A program made the position numbers and the translations under genes. The notes beneath the pieces are model-generated. The model worked only from the letters and a program-made list of their open reading frames with translations. It searched no databases and was not told where the DNA came from. A stretch of DNA of 64,000 nt from Marinicella marina (GTDB lineage Bacteria; Pseudomonadota; Gammaproteobacteria; Xanthomonadales; Marinicellaceae), in assembly GCF_030065545.1 (NCBI RefSeq), contig NZ_JASJNC010000010.1:103646-167645 (forward strand), read 5' to 3'. Positions 18,387 through 29,800 of this stretch are shown here, in pieces (the stretch's first letter is position 1; each line of letters starts with the position of its first letter).

Positions 18387-18989
18387 ATGAAAAATATCGA
18401 AGAAGCAATGAATTTAGTCCCAATGGTTATCGAAAGAACCGCTCGCGGAGAGCGTTCATTTGATATTTATTCAAGACTGCTGAAAGAGCGCATCATTTTT
18501 ATGGTTGGCCAGGTCGAAGATCACATGGCTAACTTGGTGGTGGCTCAATTGTTATTCTTAGAGGCCGAAAATCCAGACAAAGACATCAGTTTGTACATCA
18601 ACAGCCCTGGTGGGGTCATTACCGCAGGTATGTCAATATACGATACCATGCAATTCATCAAGCCTGACGTCAGCACCATGTGTATTGGTCAAGCTGCCAG
18701 TATGGGCGCTTTTTTGTTGAATGCTGGTGCGCCAGGTAAGCGTTTTGCACTACCGAATTCTAGGGTGATGATTCACCAACCCTCAGGCGGATTTCAAGGC
18801 CAAGCGTCTGATATTGATATCCAGGCTCGTGAAATTCTGAAGATCAAACAAAAAATGAATGAGCTGATGGCAAAACATTCAGGTCAATCAGTTGATAAAA
18901 TCAAAGAAGACACCAACCGCGATCACTTCCTCAGTGCTGATGAAGCCAAAGACTACGGCTTGATTGATCAAGTTGTAGACGCCAGATAA
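18387..18989 (+). CDS. clpP: ATP-dependent Clp protease proteolytic subunit ClpP
   Basis: This 200-residue serine peptidase assembles into two stacked heptamers and is fed by ClpX or ClpA. The catalytic Ser sits in [11 protein letters not shown] and the catalytic His in MIHQPSGG. The Asp lies in the DTNRDHFL region. The early segment [12 protein letters not shown], with its conserved Arg, is also present. It starts four bases after tig and is probably cotranscribed with it. The length is typical of the mature family with a short propeptide. Confidence 0.97.
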   Translation: MKNIEEAMNLVPMVIERTARGERSFDIYSRLLKERIIFMVGQVEDHMANLVVAQLLFLEAENPDKDISLYINSPGGVITAGMSIYDTMQFIKPDVSTMCIGQAASMGAFLLNAGAPGKRFALPNSRVMIHQPSGGFQGQASDIDIQAREILKIKQKMNELMAKHSGQSVDKIKEDTNRDHFLSADEAKDYGLIDQVVDAR

Positions 18990-19008
18990 CATCACAAATC
19001 ACGTCATA

Positions 19009-19039
19009 TGAGCTGTTATCATCCTTGAATAACAGCTCA
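19009..19039 (+). other. Stable hairpin between clpP and clpX
   Basis: A perfect 11-base-pair stem, TGAGCTGTTAT (19009-19019) with ATAACAGCTCA (19029-19039), follows the clpP stop. The sequence after it (TTATCCTT) is not a clean T-run. It may be a partial terminator or an mRNA 3'-end stabiliser separating tig-clpP from clpX. Confidence 0.6.
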
Positions 19040-19147
19040 TTATCCTTATATAGTCCAAGACAATACAAAATTAGTGGTTACGCTATAGGCATAGCTATAC
19101 AATTTTTGTATGATATCTCTATTACAACTTGAAAAGAATTTTACTAA

Positions 19148-20407
19148 ATGAGTGAAACCAAAAGCTTAGAAGAAGTTAAACATTGCAGTTTCTGCGGCAA
19201 AAGCCAGCAAGAAGTCACCAAATTAATCGCTGGTCCCAGCGTGTTTATTTGTGATGAGTGCGTTGACTTGTGTAATGAAATCATTCGCGATGAAATGGAA
19301 GACAGCTTGTCAGAAAGTCTGGAAGATTTGCCGACTCCTAAAAGAATACATGAATTATTGAATGAATATGTGATCGGCCAAGAAACAGCTAAGAAAGTAC
19401 TGGCTGTAGCTGTTTACAACCACTACAAACGCATTCGCTCCAACCACGCTGAAGCTGAAGAGGTTGAACTTTCAAAATCAAACATATTATTGGTTGGTCC
19501 TACAGGGTCGGGCAAAACATTATTGGCCGAAACATTGGCTCGAATTTTGAATGTGCCTTTTACCATAGCTGATGCAACCACGCTGACCGAAGCCGGTTAT
19601 GTCGGTGAAGATGTGGAAAACATCATTCAAAAGTTGTTACAGAATTGCGATTATGATGTGGATAAAGCTGAATCAGGCATCATTTATATCGATGAAATCG
19701 ATAAGGTCTCGCGTAAATCTGAGAACCCATCCATCACCCGTGATGTATCAGGAGAGGGTGTGCAACAAGCCTTGTTGAAACTGATTGAGGGCACTGTTGC
19801 TTCAATCCCACCTCAAGGTGGCCGTAAGCACCCACAACAAGAATTTCTACAGGTTAATACCAAAAACATCTTATTTATATGTGGCGGTGCATTCTCAGGT
19901 TTAGAAAAAATCATTCAAGAGCGTTCAGTCAAAACCGGTATTGGTTTCTCTGCTGAAGTTTCATCAAAAATTGAAAGCGAAGCTGAGTTGGCGATATTCA
20001 AAGGTCTGGAATCAGATGATTTAGTTAAGTATGGTTTGATTCCTGAATTTGTTGGCCGTTTGCCTGTATCTGCCACTTTAGAACGATTGGATGAAAATGC
20101 CCTGATCAGAATTCTGAAAGAGCCTAAAAACGCCATTTCTAAACAGTTCATGCGTTTATTTGATATGGAAAGTGTGGAGTTAGAAATCAGAGAAGATGCA
20201 TACGATGCCATCGCGAAATTGGCATTAGCAAGAAAAACAGGAGCGCGAGGTCTGCGTACCATCATGGAGTCGGCATTACTGGACATCATGTATGAATTAC
20301 CCGATCAAGAAAACATTGAAAAAGTCGTTATCGATCGTGCAGTGATTGAAGATGGCAATAAACCCTATTTAGTTTATGGCAAGATTGCCAACCAACAGAC
20401 TGAGTAA
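19148..20407 (+). CDS. clpX: ATP-dependent Clp protease ATP-binding subunit ClpX
   Basis: This 419-residue AAA+ unfoldase delivers substrates to ClpP. The N-terminal zinc-binding domain has the four cysteines of CSFCGKS and ICDECVDLC. The AAA+ domain shows Walker A GPTGSGKT, Walker [10 protein letters not shown], the GYVGEDVE pore loop and the IPEFVGRLP segment containing the ClpP-contact region. Length is standard. A 158-base gap with a hairpin separates it from clpP, so it probably also has its own promoter. lon follows after five bases. Confidence 0.97.
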   Translation: MSETKSLEEVKHCSFCGKSQQEVTKLIAGPSVFICDECVDLCNEIIRDEMEDSLSESLEDLPTPKRIHELLNEYVIGQETAKKVLAVAVYNHYKRIRSNHAEAEEVELSKSNILLVGPTGSGKTLLAETLARILNVPFTIADATTLTEAGYVGEDVENIIQKLLQNCDYDVDKAESGIIYIDEIDKVSRKSENPSITRDVSGEGVQQALLKLIEGTVASIPPQGGRKHPQQEFLQVNTKNILFICGGAFSGLEKIIQERSVKTGIGFSAEVSSKIESEAELAIFKGLESDDLVKYGLIPEFVGRLPVSATLERLDENALIRILKEPKNAISKQFMRLFDMESVELEIREDAYDAIAKLALARKTGARGLRTIMESALLDIMYELPDQENIEKVVIDRAVIEDGNKPYLVYGKIANQQTE

Positions 20408-20412
20408 AAAAT

Positions 20413-22827
20413 ATGACAAACCCACAAGAAAAAGCATCAGTATTACCCTTGCGAGATGTGGTGATCTTTCCCGGCATGGTGGTGCCACTGTTTGTAGGCC
20501 GTGAAAAATCGGTATTGGCATTGGAAAGTGCCATGAAAACCAATTCACCAGTGGTCTTGGTGGCACAAAAACAGTCTGAAATTGATGACCCACAGGCCGA
20601 TGATGTCTATGAAATTGGGACGCTCTCATCAATCCTGCAAATGGTTAAGCTGCAAGATGGCACACACAAAGTGCTGATCGAAGGTAAGGTGCGGGTGCAA
20701 ATCAAAGATTTAGAGGACACCGATTACTTCAAGGCCAATTACACAGAATTGCGCAACGCCGATGCGGTGCCTGACAGCGAAGGCACGGCTTTAAGAAGGG
20801 CACTGAAAGAACGTTTCAAAGACTACGTTCGCAAACACAAAAAAATTCCCAAAGAAATCACAAACAACATCAGCAACATTGATAATTTGTCAAAACTGAC
20901 TGATACCATCGCAGCCCACCTGGTGATTAAGCACCAAGAAAAACAACGTTTGTTGGAAATGCTGGATGAAAAGGAACGCTTAGAACACATCCTGGCTATG
21001 ATTGAAGCAGAGCTTGAATTGATTGTTATGGAGAAAAAAATTCGTGGCCGAGTCAAAGGTCAAATTGAGAAAAATCAGCGCGAGTATTACCTCAATGAAC
21101 AAATGAAGGCAATCAAAAAAGAATTGACTGATATCGATGATTCCAATTCTGAGTTTGCTGATTTAGAAAAGAAAATAGCTGAAACCAAACTGTCAGATTC
21201 AGCCCGTGAAAAAGTTGATTCTGAGTTCAAGAAATTACAAATGATGTCCCCTATGTCAGCTGAGGCGACTGTGGTCAGAAACTACCTGGAAACGATCCTC
21301 GGTTTACCATGGCAACAGCGCAGTGACCTGAAACTTGATTTGGCTTATGCGAAAAAAGTTTTGGATGAGGATCATTATGGTTTGGATGAAATCAAAGAGC
21401 GCATTCTGGAATATTTAGCGGTACAACAAAGAACCCCTAAAATGAAAGGTGCCATCATGTGTTTGGTAGGACCGCCAGGTGTGGGTAAAACTTCACTGGG
21501 TAAATCAATTGCCAAAGCGACAAACCGCAAATTCAGCCGTTTTTCCTTGGGTGGTGTATCAGATGAATCAGAGATACGTGGACACCGCAGAACGTACATT
21601 GGTTCTATGCCTGGCAGAGTCATACAGAACATTGCTAAGACCAAAAAATGTAACCCGGTTATGATTTTGGATGAGCTGGACAAAATGTCACGTGATTTCA
21701 GGGGCGATCCTGCGGCAGCACTTTTAGAAGTACTGGATCCAGAACAAAACAGTCATTTCACCGATCACTATTTAGAAGTGGATTTCGATTTGTCTGAAGT
21801 AATGTTCATAGCCACTGCAAATTCATTGAATATTCCTGCACCATTGCGTGATCGCATGGAAATCATTCGTATCCCTGGTTACACAGAAGAAGAAAAAATT
21901 GAAATTGCCGTACGCTATTTGTTACCAAAACAACTCAAAGCACACGGTTTAAAGAAATCTGAAGTGAAACTGAGCAAAGCAGCAATCAAAGACATTGTGC
22001 GTTATTACACCCGTGAATCAGGGGTCAGAAACCTTGAGCGAGAAATTGCCAAGATATCTAGAAAAGCCGTTAAACAATTACTGACTGAAAAATCGCTAAA
22101 AAGCATCAGCGTATCAGTTAAAAACTTGAATGATTATTTGGGCGTCAGAAAAGTCAGTTTTGGTGTGGCTGAGAAAGCCGATGAAGTGGGTATAGTGACA
22201 GGTCTTGCTTGGACTGAAGTAGGTGGAGATTTATTGCAGATCGAAGCGGCTGTATATCCAGGTAATGGCAAATTGAATTTGACCGGTCATTTAGGCAACG
22301 TGATGAAAGAATCCATCCAAGCAGCTTTGTCAGTGGTCAAATCCAGAGCGGCTTTGTTTGGTGTTGATGTCTCTAAATTCAGCAAACATGACATCCATGT
22401 CCATGTGCCCGAAGGAGCCACTCCTAAAGATGGACCCAGTGCCGGTATTGGTATGTGTACAGCACTGGTTTCGGCATTGAGCAATAACCCTGTTAAATCT
22501 GCTATTGCTATGACCGGTGAAATCACTCTGCGTGGTCGAGTACTGGCAATAGGAGGTTTGAAAGAAAAGCTTTTGGCAGCGCTGAGAGGCGGTATCAAAA
22601 CAGTCATCATTCCTAAAGAAAATGAAAAGAATTTGGCTGAAATGCCTGAACAAATCACCAAAAATTTGAAAATCATTCCAGTACAATGGATTGATGAAGT
22701 GCTGACCTTGGCTTTATCGCAAAAAATCAAGCACATTGAAACCATAGATGAGCCAATTGAAACAAAAAGCAAGGATGTTGAAGTCATTAACAATGACACC
22801 AATATCAATAATGAGAAAAGTCATTAA
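20413..22827 (+). CDS. lon: ATP-dependent protease Lon
   Basis: This 804-residue homohexameric protease degrades misfolded and regulatory proteins in the cytoplasm. The N-terminal substrate-binding domain starts at VLPLRDVVIFPGM. The AAA+ domain has Walker A GPPGVGKTS and Walker B MILDELDK. The C-terminal peptidase domain has the catalytic Ser in PKDGPSAGIGM and the Lys in the following LRGRVLAIGGLKEK region. The C-terminus has an extra Asn/Glu/Lys-rich tail of about 30 residues beyond the usual end. It lies five bases after clpX, with hupB downstream as in most gammaproteobacteria. Confidence 0.97.
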   Translation: MTNPQEKASVLPLRDVVIFPGMVVPLFVGREKSVLALESAMKTNSPVVLVAQKQSEIDDPQADDVYEIGTLSSILQMVKLQDGTHKVLIEGKVRVQIKDLEDTDYFKANYTELRNADAVPDSEGTALRRALKERFKDYVRKHKKIPKEITNNISNIDNLSKLTDTIAAHLVIKHQEKQRLLEMLDEKERLEHILAMIEAELELIVMEKKIRGRVKGQIEKNQREYYLNEQMKAIKKELTDIDDSNSEFADLEKKIAETKLSDSAREKVDSEFKKLQMMSPMSAEATVVRNYLETILGLPWQQRSDLKLDLAYAKKVLDEDHYGLDEIKERILEYLAVQQRTPKMKGAIMCLVGPPGVGKTSLGKSIAKATNRKFSRFSLGGVSDESEIRGHRRTYIGSMPGRVIQNIAKTKKCNPVMILDELDKMSRDFRGDPAAALLEVLDPEQNSHFTDHYLEVDFDLSEVMFIATANSLNIPAPLRDRMEIIRIPGYTEEEKIEIAVRYLLPKQLKAHGLKKSEVKLSKAAIKDIVRYYTRESGVRNLEREIAKISRKAVKQLLTEKSLKSISVSVKNLNDYLGVRKVSFGVAEKADEVGIVTGLAWTEVGGDLLQIEAAVYPGNGKLNLTGHLGNVMKESIQAALSVVKSRAALFGVDVSKFSKHDIHVHVPEGATPKDGPSAGIGMCTALVSALSNNPVKSAIAMTGEITLRGRVLAIGGLKEKLLAALRGGIKTVIIPKENEKNLAEMPEQITKNLKIIPVQWIDEVLTLALSQKIKHIETIDEPIETKSKDVEVINNDTNINNEKSH

Positions 22828-22980
22828 GTGAGAGTGCTTAATGGCTTCTTTTTAATATTTTTATTAACAGTTCCGGCTAAATAAACCCCCTGATTGAGAA
22901 GATAAAATGCTTGCTTCTGAGAGCCAGTTATGGTTCATAAATATGCTGTAATAAAAGTCAAAAAAAATATTAAAATATTA

Positions 22981-23011
22981 TTAGCAAAACACGCGCAAAC
23001 TGTTATACAAT
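22981..23011 (+). promoter_or_regulatory. Probable hupB promoter
   Basis: TTAGCA (22981-22986) and TATACA (23004-23009) are separated by 17 bases in the AT-rich gap before hupB. This would give a leader of about 50 bases. The rest of the 22828-23068 gap is AT-rich, with no gene or clear hairpin seen. Confidence 0.45.
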
Positions 23012-23068
23012 GCGCCTTTCTTGACGATATGTCATTTAATAACAATCACTAAACGAAGGAGATTTAGA

Positions 23069-23341
23069 ATGAAAAAACAAGATTTTATCAAAGCTGTTGC
23101 TGACAGTGCTAACGTATCTCAATCAACTGCTGCAGACTGTTTTGATGCTGTTGTTGGAACTATCACAGAATCTTTACAAAAAGGCGAAAAATTGACTTTT
23201 GTTGGCTTCGGAACATTTGCTGTTAAAGAGCGTGCAGCAAGACAAGGTCGTAACCCAAGAACAGGTGACACCATCCAAATTCCAGCAGCTAAAATTCCAT
23301 CATTTAAAGCTGGTAAAGCGTTAAAAGACGCTGTAAACTAA
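23069..23341 (+). CDS. hupB: DNA-binding protein HU-beta
   Basis: This 90-residue histone-like protein bends and compacts DNA as a dimer. The helical N-terminal half (KKQDFIKAVADSANVSQ) is followed by the GFGTFAVKERAARQGRNPRTG signature with the DNA-binding arm. ATG at 23069 follows an AAGGAG site. An in-frame ATG 16 codons upstream would add a non-family extension and is rejected. Position between lon and ppiD is the classical context. Confidence 0.97.
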   Translation: MKKQDFIKAVADSANVSQSTAADCFDAVVGTITESLQKGEKLTFVGFGTFAVKERAARQGRNPRTGDTIQIPAAKIPSFKAGKALKDAVN

Positions 23342-23353
23342 CGCCCCTGAATC

Positions 23354-23429
23354 GGGTGCTTAGCTCAGCTGGGAGAGCATCGCCCTTACAAGGCGAGGGT
23401 CGGGGGTTCGATCCCCTCAGCACCCACCA
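23354..23429 (+). tRNA. tRNA-Val(TAC)
   Basis: The acceptor stem GGGTGCT pairs with AGCACCC, the anticodon loop is CTTACAA, and CCA is encoded. It begins 12 bases after hupB and is likely cotranscribed with tRNA-Asp. Confidence 0.97.
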
Positions 23430-23434
23430 GATTC

Positions 23435-23511
23435 GGAGCGGTAGTTCAGTTGGTTAGAATACCGGCCTGTCACGCCGGGGGTCGCGGGTTCGAGTCCCGT
23501 CCGCTCCGCCA
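23435..23511 (+). tRNA. tRNA-Asp(GTC)
   Basis: The acceptor stem GGAGCGG pairs with CCGCTCC. The anticodon loop is CTGTCAC and CCA is encoded. It lies five bases after tRNA-Val. Confidence 0.97.
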
Positions 23512-23519
23512 CACAAGAG

Positions 23520-23549
23520 AAGGGTGTCATTAAGACACCCTTTTTTTTT
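23520..23549 (+). terminator. Rho-independent terminator after tRNA-Val/tRNA-Asp
   Basis: A 9-base-pair stem, AAGGGTGTC (23520-23528) with GACACCCTT (23534-23542), is followed by an uninterrupted T-run. It is a strong canonical terminator. Confidence 0.95.
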
Positions 23550-23653
23550 ATAACAAAAAAGAGCATGGCTCTGTTGAACTGTAATCAATCAATTTCATAC
23601 TTTAGTGACTGATTAACAGTTCAAAATTAGAAAAATTTCAAGAGTGATTTATT

Positions 23654-25558
23654 ATGATAACTTGGATTAGAAAAAAATCTTCTGGTTTGTTCATGACCAT
23701 AGTAATGGGTTTGTTGATTATGGCTTTTGCCCTGTGGGGTGTCGGAGATTACTTCAATCAATCAGGCAGTGATGATTTGGCTACGGTCAATGGTGAAGTC
23801 ATTTCATTTTCAGAATTTACAACTGGATTTTCAAATTACCGCCAAAGCATGTTGCAACAATTTGGTGAGGGTTTTGATCCCAGCTATTTTGATTCGCCAA
23901 TCTTAAGAAGAAATTACTTAGAATCAATGATAAACAGCGAGCTTCTGCGTCAGGTTGCTAACCAAAATGGTTACACGGTAACCGCTCAAGAACTCAGAGA
24001 AACCATTGAAGAGGCGCCATCATTCAAAGATGCAAACGGTAATTTTGATAAAACATTGTATGCTGCCTTTCTGGCGCAGACCAACCAATCCGCACAAAGT
24101 CTTCAGGCTAAATTAGCAGCTGAACAAGCCAGCCAAGTGCTTTCTGGCATGTTTGATCAATCATCATTCATTACCCCTTTAGAAGCCAAACAAATGGCTC
24201 AGTTGAACAAACAAACCCGCAGTGTTGAATACATCACTGTTTCCCCCGAACAGTTCAAAGAAACTGTAGAGGTCACCGATGCAGAGATTGAATCTTACTA
24301 CCAAGATAATTCGAGCCAATACATGACAGAAGAAATGCTGTCAGTTAATTACATTGAATTATTGGCTGATGACGTGGCTGCCACTATCGAAATAGACGAA
24401 GCGGATGCCTTGCAATACTATGAAGATAACCAAGCAGGTTACGGTCTACCAGAACAGCGTAAAGCGGCTCATATTCTACTCAATGATGATGACGATGCTG
24501 AAACTTTGCTACAAGAAATCCAAGCTAAATTAGCTGCTGGAGAAGATTTTGCAACATTGGCAGAAACATATTCTCAAGACCCAGGTTCAGCATCTAACGG
24601 TGGTGATTTAGGTTGGGTCTCTCCCGATGACATGGTTGCTGAATTTGATGAGGCATTATTCGCTATGGAAGTAAACACCATTTCAGACCCGGTGAAAACT
24701 CAATTTGGCTACCACATCATTCAATTGAATGAAATCAAAGCCCCAGAGTTGGAAGTTTTTGAAGCAGTCAGAGATGAGATCGTTAGTGCTTTGCAAGCCA
24801 GAGAAGCAGATGCATTATTTGTTGATACTACTGCCAGTTTAGCTGTCGATGTATTGGATGCACAAAGTGGTTTAGAGCAAGTGGCTGAAAACAATGGTTA
24901 TGAACTTAAAACCACTGAGTTATTCACCCGTGCTGGTGGTGAAGGTATTGCAGCAAATCCAGATTTTATTGAAGCAGCGTACTCGGTTAATGTCAAAGAA
25001 GGCACTTTGAATTCTGAAATGATTTACATCAATGACACCCACGTGGCATTTTTACACTTGAATGAGTTGAAACCTGCGGCATTGAAGCCATTGGAAGAAG
25101 TCAAGGATTCAATAGTTGTTGCATTGACCAATCAAAAAGCCGCTGAAGCGGCAGATGCCTTAGCCAATGAAATCCTTACCCAAGTCGAGAGTGGTGAGTC
25201 AACCTTAAGCGAACTGGCGACAGCCAAAGAGTTGGAGTTAGTTACCAATGAAGCAGTCACAAGAACCGGCTCCTCTTTACCTTTTAACTTGGCCAAAGGT
25301 ATTTTTGATCTGGGTCGCCCAGCAGCGGGTGAAACATCAGTTCATGTATTAGATGGTAACGCAGATGATGCGGTTGTGCTTAATTTATTGGCAGTCAAAG
25401 AAGCTGATTTAGATGCCATTGAAGACATCACAACTGAAGCGGCTCAGTTGACTCGTAACATCAAAACCAACGAACAACAATTGATCATCCAAGCGCTGCG
25501 TCAAAACGCAGATGTGGTTATCAATGAGAACTTGTTGAGTCAAGCCAATCAATTCTAA
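23654..25558 (+). CDS. ppiD: Periplasmic folding chaperone PpiD
   Basis: This 634-residue protein is anchored by an N-terminal membrane helix (about residues 12-32, FMTIVMGLLIMAFALWGVGD) and faces the periplasm near the Sec translocon. A SurA-like N-terminal chaperone region follows. A parvulin domain lies at about residues 270-360, with KAAHILL, the SQDPGSASNGGDLGWV signature and FGYHIIQL. A long C-terminal region completes the protein. Length and position after hupB are both typical. PpiD parvulin domains are often catalytically weak; activity here cannot be judged from sequence. Confidence 0.94.
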   Translation: MITWIRKKSSGLFMTIVMGLLIMAFALWGVGDYFNQSGSDDLATVNGEVISFSEFTTGFSNYRQSMLQQFGEGFDPSYFDSPILRRNYLESMINSELLRQVANQNGYTVTAQELRETIEEAPSFKDANGNFDKTLYAAFLAQTNQSAQSLQAKLAAEQASQVLSGMFDQSSFITPLEAKQMAQLNKQTRSVEYITVSPEQFKETVEVTDAEIESYYQDNSSQYMTEEMLSVNYIELLADDVAATIEIDEADALQYYEDNQAGYGLPEQRKAAHILLNDDDDAETLLQEIQAKLAAGEDFATLAETYSQDPGSASNGGDLGWVSPDDMVAEFDEALFAMEVNTISDPVKTQFGYHIIQLNEIKAPELEVFEAVRDEIVSALQAREADALFVDTTASLAVDVLDAQSGLEQVAENNGYELKTTELFTRAGGEGIAANPDFIEAAYSVNVKEGTLNSEMIYINDTHVAFLHLNELKPAALKPLEEVKDSIVVALTNQKAAEAADALANEILTQVESGESTLSELATAKELELVTNEAVTRTGSSLPFNLAKGIFDLGRPAAGETSVHVLDGNADDAVVLNLLAVKEADLDAIEDITTEAAQLTRNIKTNEQQLIIQALRQNADVVINENLLSQANQF

Positions 25559-25574
25559 TTATTTATTCAAACCC

Positions 25575-25605
25575 TAAAAAAAGGAGCCATTGGCTCCTTT
25601 TTTTT
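25575..25605. terminator. Bidirectional terminator between ppiD and the amidohydrolase pair
   Basis: AAGGAGCC (25581-25588) pairs with GGCTCCTT (25592-25599) around a 3-base loop. An A-run precedes the stem and a T-run follows it, so it can terminate transcription of ppiD on the plus strand and of the minus-strand operon. Confidence 0.9.
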
Positions 25606-25620
25606 GTTTACCAATATTTT

Positions 25621-26886
25621 TTAATCTTGGTATTTTTCTTGGTACCTTTCGTATAACTGTTGTTGTCTTGTGTGCAACTCAATCGGCCTGCCATCAATAT
25701 AGGCCTCTTTGATTAAGTTTCCTCGCATGTCCAAGGCATCACCCTCACTGATAAAAAACGTCGCACTCTTACCCAGCTCAAGTGAGCCATAATCCTTATC
25801 TATGCCTAATAATTTAGCCACATTCAAAGTGATCATGCTCAATGCCGTTTCTTTGTCATTACCATAAGCAACCGTGGTACCAGCAGTGAACGCCAAATTC
25901 CTAGAGCTCATCGAGCCTGGGTAACTCAAGGCCGTTAAAATACCTGCCTCATTCAGCTTTGCAGCCAGCGCATAGGCATTGTCCACTGAGTCATCAGTGG
26001 TTTGTGGTAAAGCGTGGACAGAATCCAAAATGACACCAACACCAGCTGCTTTGATAAAGTCAATGATTGGCTCTACGCCTTGGGACGTCACCAAAACAGG
26101 GTGCTTTACGCCCAATGCTTGAAAGTAACGGATGGCTTCTATTATCGCTTTGGGGTTGTTGCTGTGAATAAAGACGTTTTTCTTACCGGCCAGTACTGCT
26201 TTGGCTGCATTAAGTTTGATGTTGTTGTTGCTGCTGTCGGCTTTGGCGTCGCTGAACAGTGATTTGATTTGTTCAACTTTTTGTTGGTAGTTTTTGTCTT
26301 GTCTCAGTTGCATGGTGAAGGTACTCCAATCAAATCGATTGGCCCATTCAGCTGGCCAGTTTACATGCATGGCATCATCCATTTTAACGGCAGCATCTTC
26401 CCAGTTCCAAGCATCTAGCTGCACCACAGATGAGGTGCCACTGACCAGTCCGCCAGTGGGAGTGGTTTGTGCCAATAGAATACCGTTGAAGCGCATGGTT
26501 GGTATGCGTTCTGAATCGGTGTTGTAAGCCACAATACTGCGTACATTGGGATTCAGCTGGCCTGTTTCTTGGCCATCAATAGAAGCCCGTACTGCATCGA
26601 TTTCAGCCAAACCAAGGTTGGTGTTGGCTAAAATAAAGCCAGGGTAGATGTGTTTGCCTTTTAAGTCAATTTCATTGCCTGTCAATGGGGCTTTGTAGTA
26701 ACCAGCACGCACAATTTTGCCGTCTTTCATGGCCAGTTGAGCGTTTTCAAGTACTTTGCCATTACCAACGTGGATGTGGGCATTGATAAAGATTTTATCA
26801 ACAGCCTCTTTGCCAGGAGCTGGGGTCAAAGCTTGTGCAGTTAAGGCCATCAAAGACAGGCCCATTGTCATTATTGTTTTTTTCAT
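25621..26886 (-). CDS. Exported amidohydrolase-like protein lacking the metal-binding HxH motif
   Basis: This 421-residue protein has a signal peptide of about 19 residues. It has an amidohydrolase fold of the imidazolonepropionase-like type: a beta strand before KHIYPGFI and the C-terminal LGIDKDYGSLELGKSATFF, which is the usual composite domain ending. Where active members have D-x-H-x-H after PGF, this protein reads PGFILANTN, so the first two metal ligands are missing. It is probably catalytically inactive or uses a different chemistry. Its start overlaps the end of the upstream 1007-residue gene by four bases (ATGA), pointing to a complex or joint function. Confidence 0.75.
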   Translation of the reverse strand: MKKTIMTMGLSLMALTAQALTPAPGKEAVDKIFINAHIHVGNGKVLENAQLAMKDGKIVRAGYYKAPLTGNEIDLKGKHIYPGFILANTNLGLAEIDAVRASIDGQETGQLNPNVRSIVAYNTDSERIPTMRFNGILLAQTTPTGGLVSGTSSVVQLDAWNWEDAAVKMDDAMHVNWPAEWANRFDWSTFTMQLRQDKNYQQKVEQIKSLFSDAKADSSNNNIKLNAAKAVLAGKKNVFIHSNNPKAIIEAIRYFQALGVKHPVLVTSQGVEPIIDFIKAAGVGVILDSVHALPQTTDDSVDNAYALAAKLNEAGILTALSYPGSMSSRNLAFTAGTTVAYGNDKETALSMITLNVAKLLGIDKDYGSLELGKSATFFISEGDALDMRGNLIKEAYIDGRPIELHTRQQQLYERYQEKYQD

Positions 26887-29800
26887 TGAACCGCTCCAGT
26901 AAAGAATAGGTGGTCGATGTGTTGGTGCCCAGTGATGCTTTCACATTCATAGGTTTTCATCGGCTTGGATTGAAATGGTGCCTTGGCACCTTTGCTGTTT
27001 TTGGTCAAGTCAATCAGACGACTGCGTTCTGCTGCAATGGTTTGTTCAATTTCGTCTTGTTGTTCACGATCATAATAAACCACCCCTTCAACCATAGTCT
27101 TCTCAGCCTTGGCATAGATTGAAAGTGGGTTATCCGACCACAACACCAAATCAGCGTCTTTGCCAACTTTGATACTGCCTACGCGATCATCAAGACGCAA
27201 CAATTTAGCTGGATTCAAGGTGACCAGTTTCCAAGCTTCTTGTTCCGATAAACCACCGTACTTGATTGATTTTGCGGCTTCTTGATTCAAGCGGCGTGAC
27301 ATTTCTGCTGAATCTGAATTGATCGCAGTGACAACGCCTGCATTGTTCATCAGGGCTGCGTTGTAGGGAATGGCGTAGTTGACTTCCCATTTGAATGCCC
27401 ACCAGTCTGAGAAGGTAGATGCACCAACACCATGTGCTTTCATTTTATCAGCGACTTTATAACCTTCTAGGATGTGCGTGAAGGTATTGACATTAAAGCC
27501 AAAATCCTCAGCCACGTGCATCAGCATATTTATTTCAGACTGTACATAGGAATGGCAGGACACATACCTTTCTTGATTGATCACTTCTAAAGTGGCATCC
27601 ATCACCAAATCTTTGCGTGGCGCTGTGGTTTTTTTCTTGGCCCGTGAACTGAGCTTGTTGTAATCTTTCCAAGCTTTCTCATAAGCCTGGGCTTGGGTAA
27701 AGGCATCACGATAAACCTGTTCCACACCCATTCGAGTCAAGGGGTAGCGGATGGATTCTTGGTTGCGTGAACGTTTGACATTTTCACCCAAAGCAAACTT
27801 AATAAAGCCCTCAGCACCATCTATCAATAAATCTTCAGGATGCTCAACACCCCATTTAAGTTTGATCAAAGCCGATTGACCTCCAATTGGGTTGGCAGAA
27901 CCATGTAACAACTGAGCCATGGTTACACCACCTGCTAAGTTGCGGTAAATATTGACATCGTGTGGGTTAATGGCATCTTTCATTCTGACCATAGATGAGT
28001 TAACTGCAATGTCATTGACTGAAAGCAATGCTATGTGTGCATGTTCATCAACAATACCGCTGGTTAAATGCATGCCTGTGCCGTCGATGACACGCTGCTC
28101 TTGTTTGGCAGACAAGTCACTGCCAATACTTTTTATTTTGCCGTTGACTACCAATACGTCGGTGTTGGTTAAAATGCCCTCATCTTCATTGGTCCAAACT
28201 GTGGCATTTTTGATCAATACCGAGTCATTATCATCGCCTTCAATCAAGCCATACGCATTGAAAGGGAAGGGGATGCTGGGTAATTCTTTGCTACTGGGCG
28301 TGGTCTTGGCCTTGTCATTATCTGCATCATCATCGTCGGATACTTTGACATCACCCAATCGCGTCATTTGCCAATCATCGGCATCAACCGCTACAAACGC
28401 ACGGTTATCAATGGCGCCAAAAAACTGCTGTTCATCATCCTCATCAGTTACAGTCAAAGTAGCAAAGTTGCCAGCTGCTTTGATGTTGTATTTCACTTCA
28501 TCCTCTTCATCACTGGCAGCTAACTTGATTTTCCCTTTTTCAGTGGTTAAGTTAAATTGATAACTTTTATCACCCTGTGTCAGTTGATAATGGCCTGATT
28601 TCATTTTAGGCAGGCCTTTGATGCTGTGTCTGATGCCAGCGGTCCAGGTTTCAGCCACCATTGCATCTTTGTGCAGCAGTGGTGCGGTGGTTACCACAAA
28701 GTTGGCATAGTGTCCTTCATCCAGAGAGCCCAGGTCATTTCTGCCAAGTATTTGTGCAGGAACTGAGGTAATGGCCTGTAACGCGCCGGCCTCACTCAAC
28801 CCATGCTCATGTGCAGTGCGTAAGTCTTTCAAAAAGCTGTCTAAACCTTGGGGAGATGAGCTGGGTACCAAAGCAAAAGACACGCCTTGTTGTTCCAACA
28901 AAGCGGGGTTAAAGGGGGCCACTTCCCACTTCTTCAAATCTCGATAACTGACATTCCAAGCGTCTAACTCATCATTGATCTGAGGTGCTTTGGGTTGTCC
29001 TAAAGGCACAATCAAAGTTTGTTCAGTGGCTGAGACGGCAGCCAGATTTTGGTATGAGTCTCCTGATGTTTTCACCACAAACTTGGTACCAAATTCATTG
29101 GCGATTTTTTCTGCCAGTAAGGTTTGTTGCCAGTTGGCTGTGGTAATTATTTTTGGTAGCTTGTTGTTGGTGTTGATGGCGGCTAAATCAAAATCCAACA
29201 TGTCATTTTGTTGTGCATACCATTCAGCATCCAGCCAAGTTTGTCGAATCAGTGCTACTGATCCCATTAAAGAGATGGGGTAATCTTGTTTCGATGAACC
29301 TTTATTGAATGAATAGTGTTGAGCTGCTTTAGCCTTTACCACACTGAGTTCCTCTGGTTGGTCACCCAAATGGGTCAACACCGCTGTACCCCGCATGATA
29401 CCGTCTTTGCGGTGGCTGAGTGCATTGGTGAAGCCTTGGGCTCGCATTTTTTTATTGCTTTTGCTGTCGGTGGTGAAGAATTCTGCCGCATCGTATGATG
29501 CTTTGATGGCTTCGTTGCTGTTGTAAGCGCCTTGGGTGGTGCTGTTAATGGTTTCAGGGCCACCCCAACTGAAAGCTTCGCGTTTGGCAGCAGCAGGCAA
29601 GCCTACATTGCTGTCAAGATTAATGAAGCCCGGATAAATGTGCATGCCACTGTAGTCTTTGATGGTGGCCTTTGCGGGTGGGTTATTGCCTTTAGAAATA
29701 TTTAATATGCGATCGTTTTGGATCAACAAAGTGGCATTTTCTATGGTTTTATTGGCGTTCAAATGAACGGTGGCGTTGGTCAAGGCCATAATGGTATTGC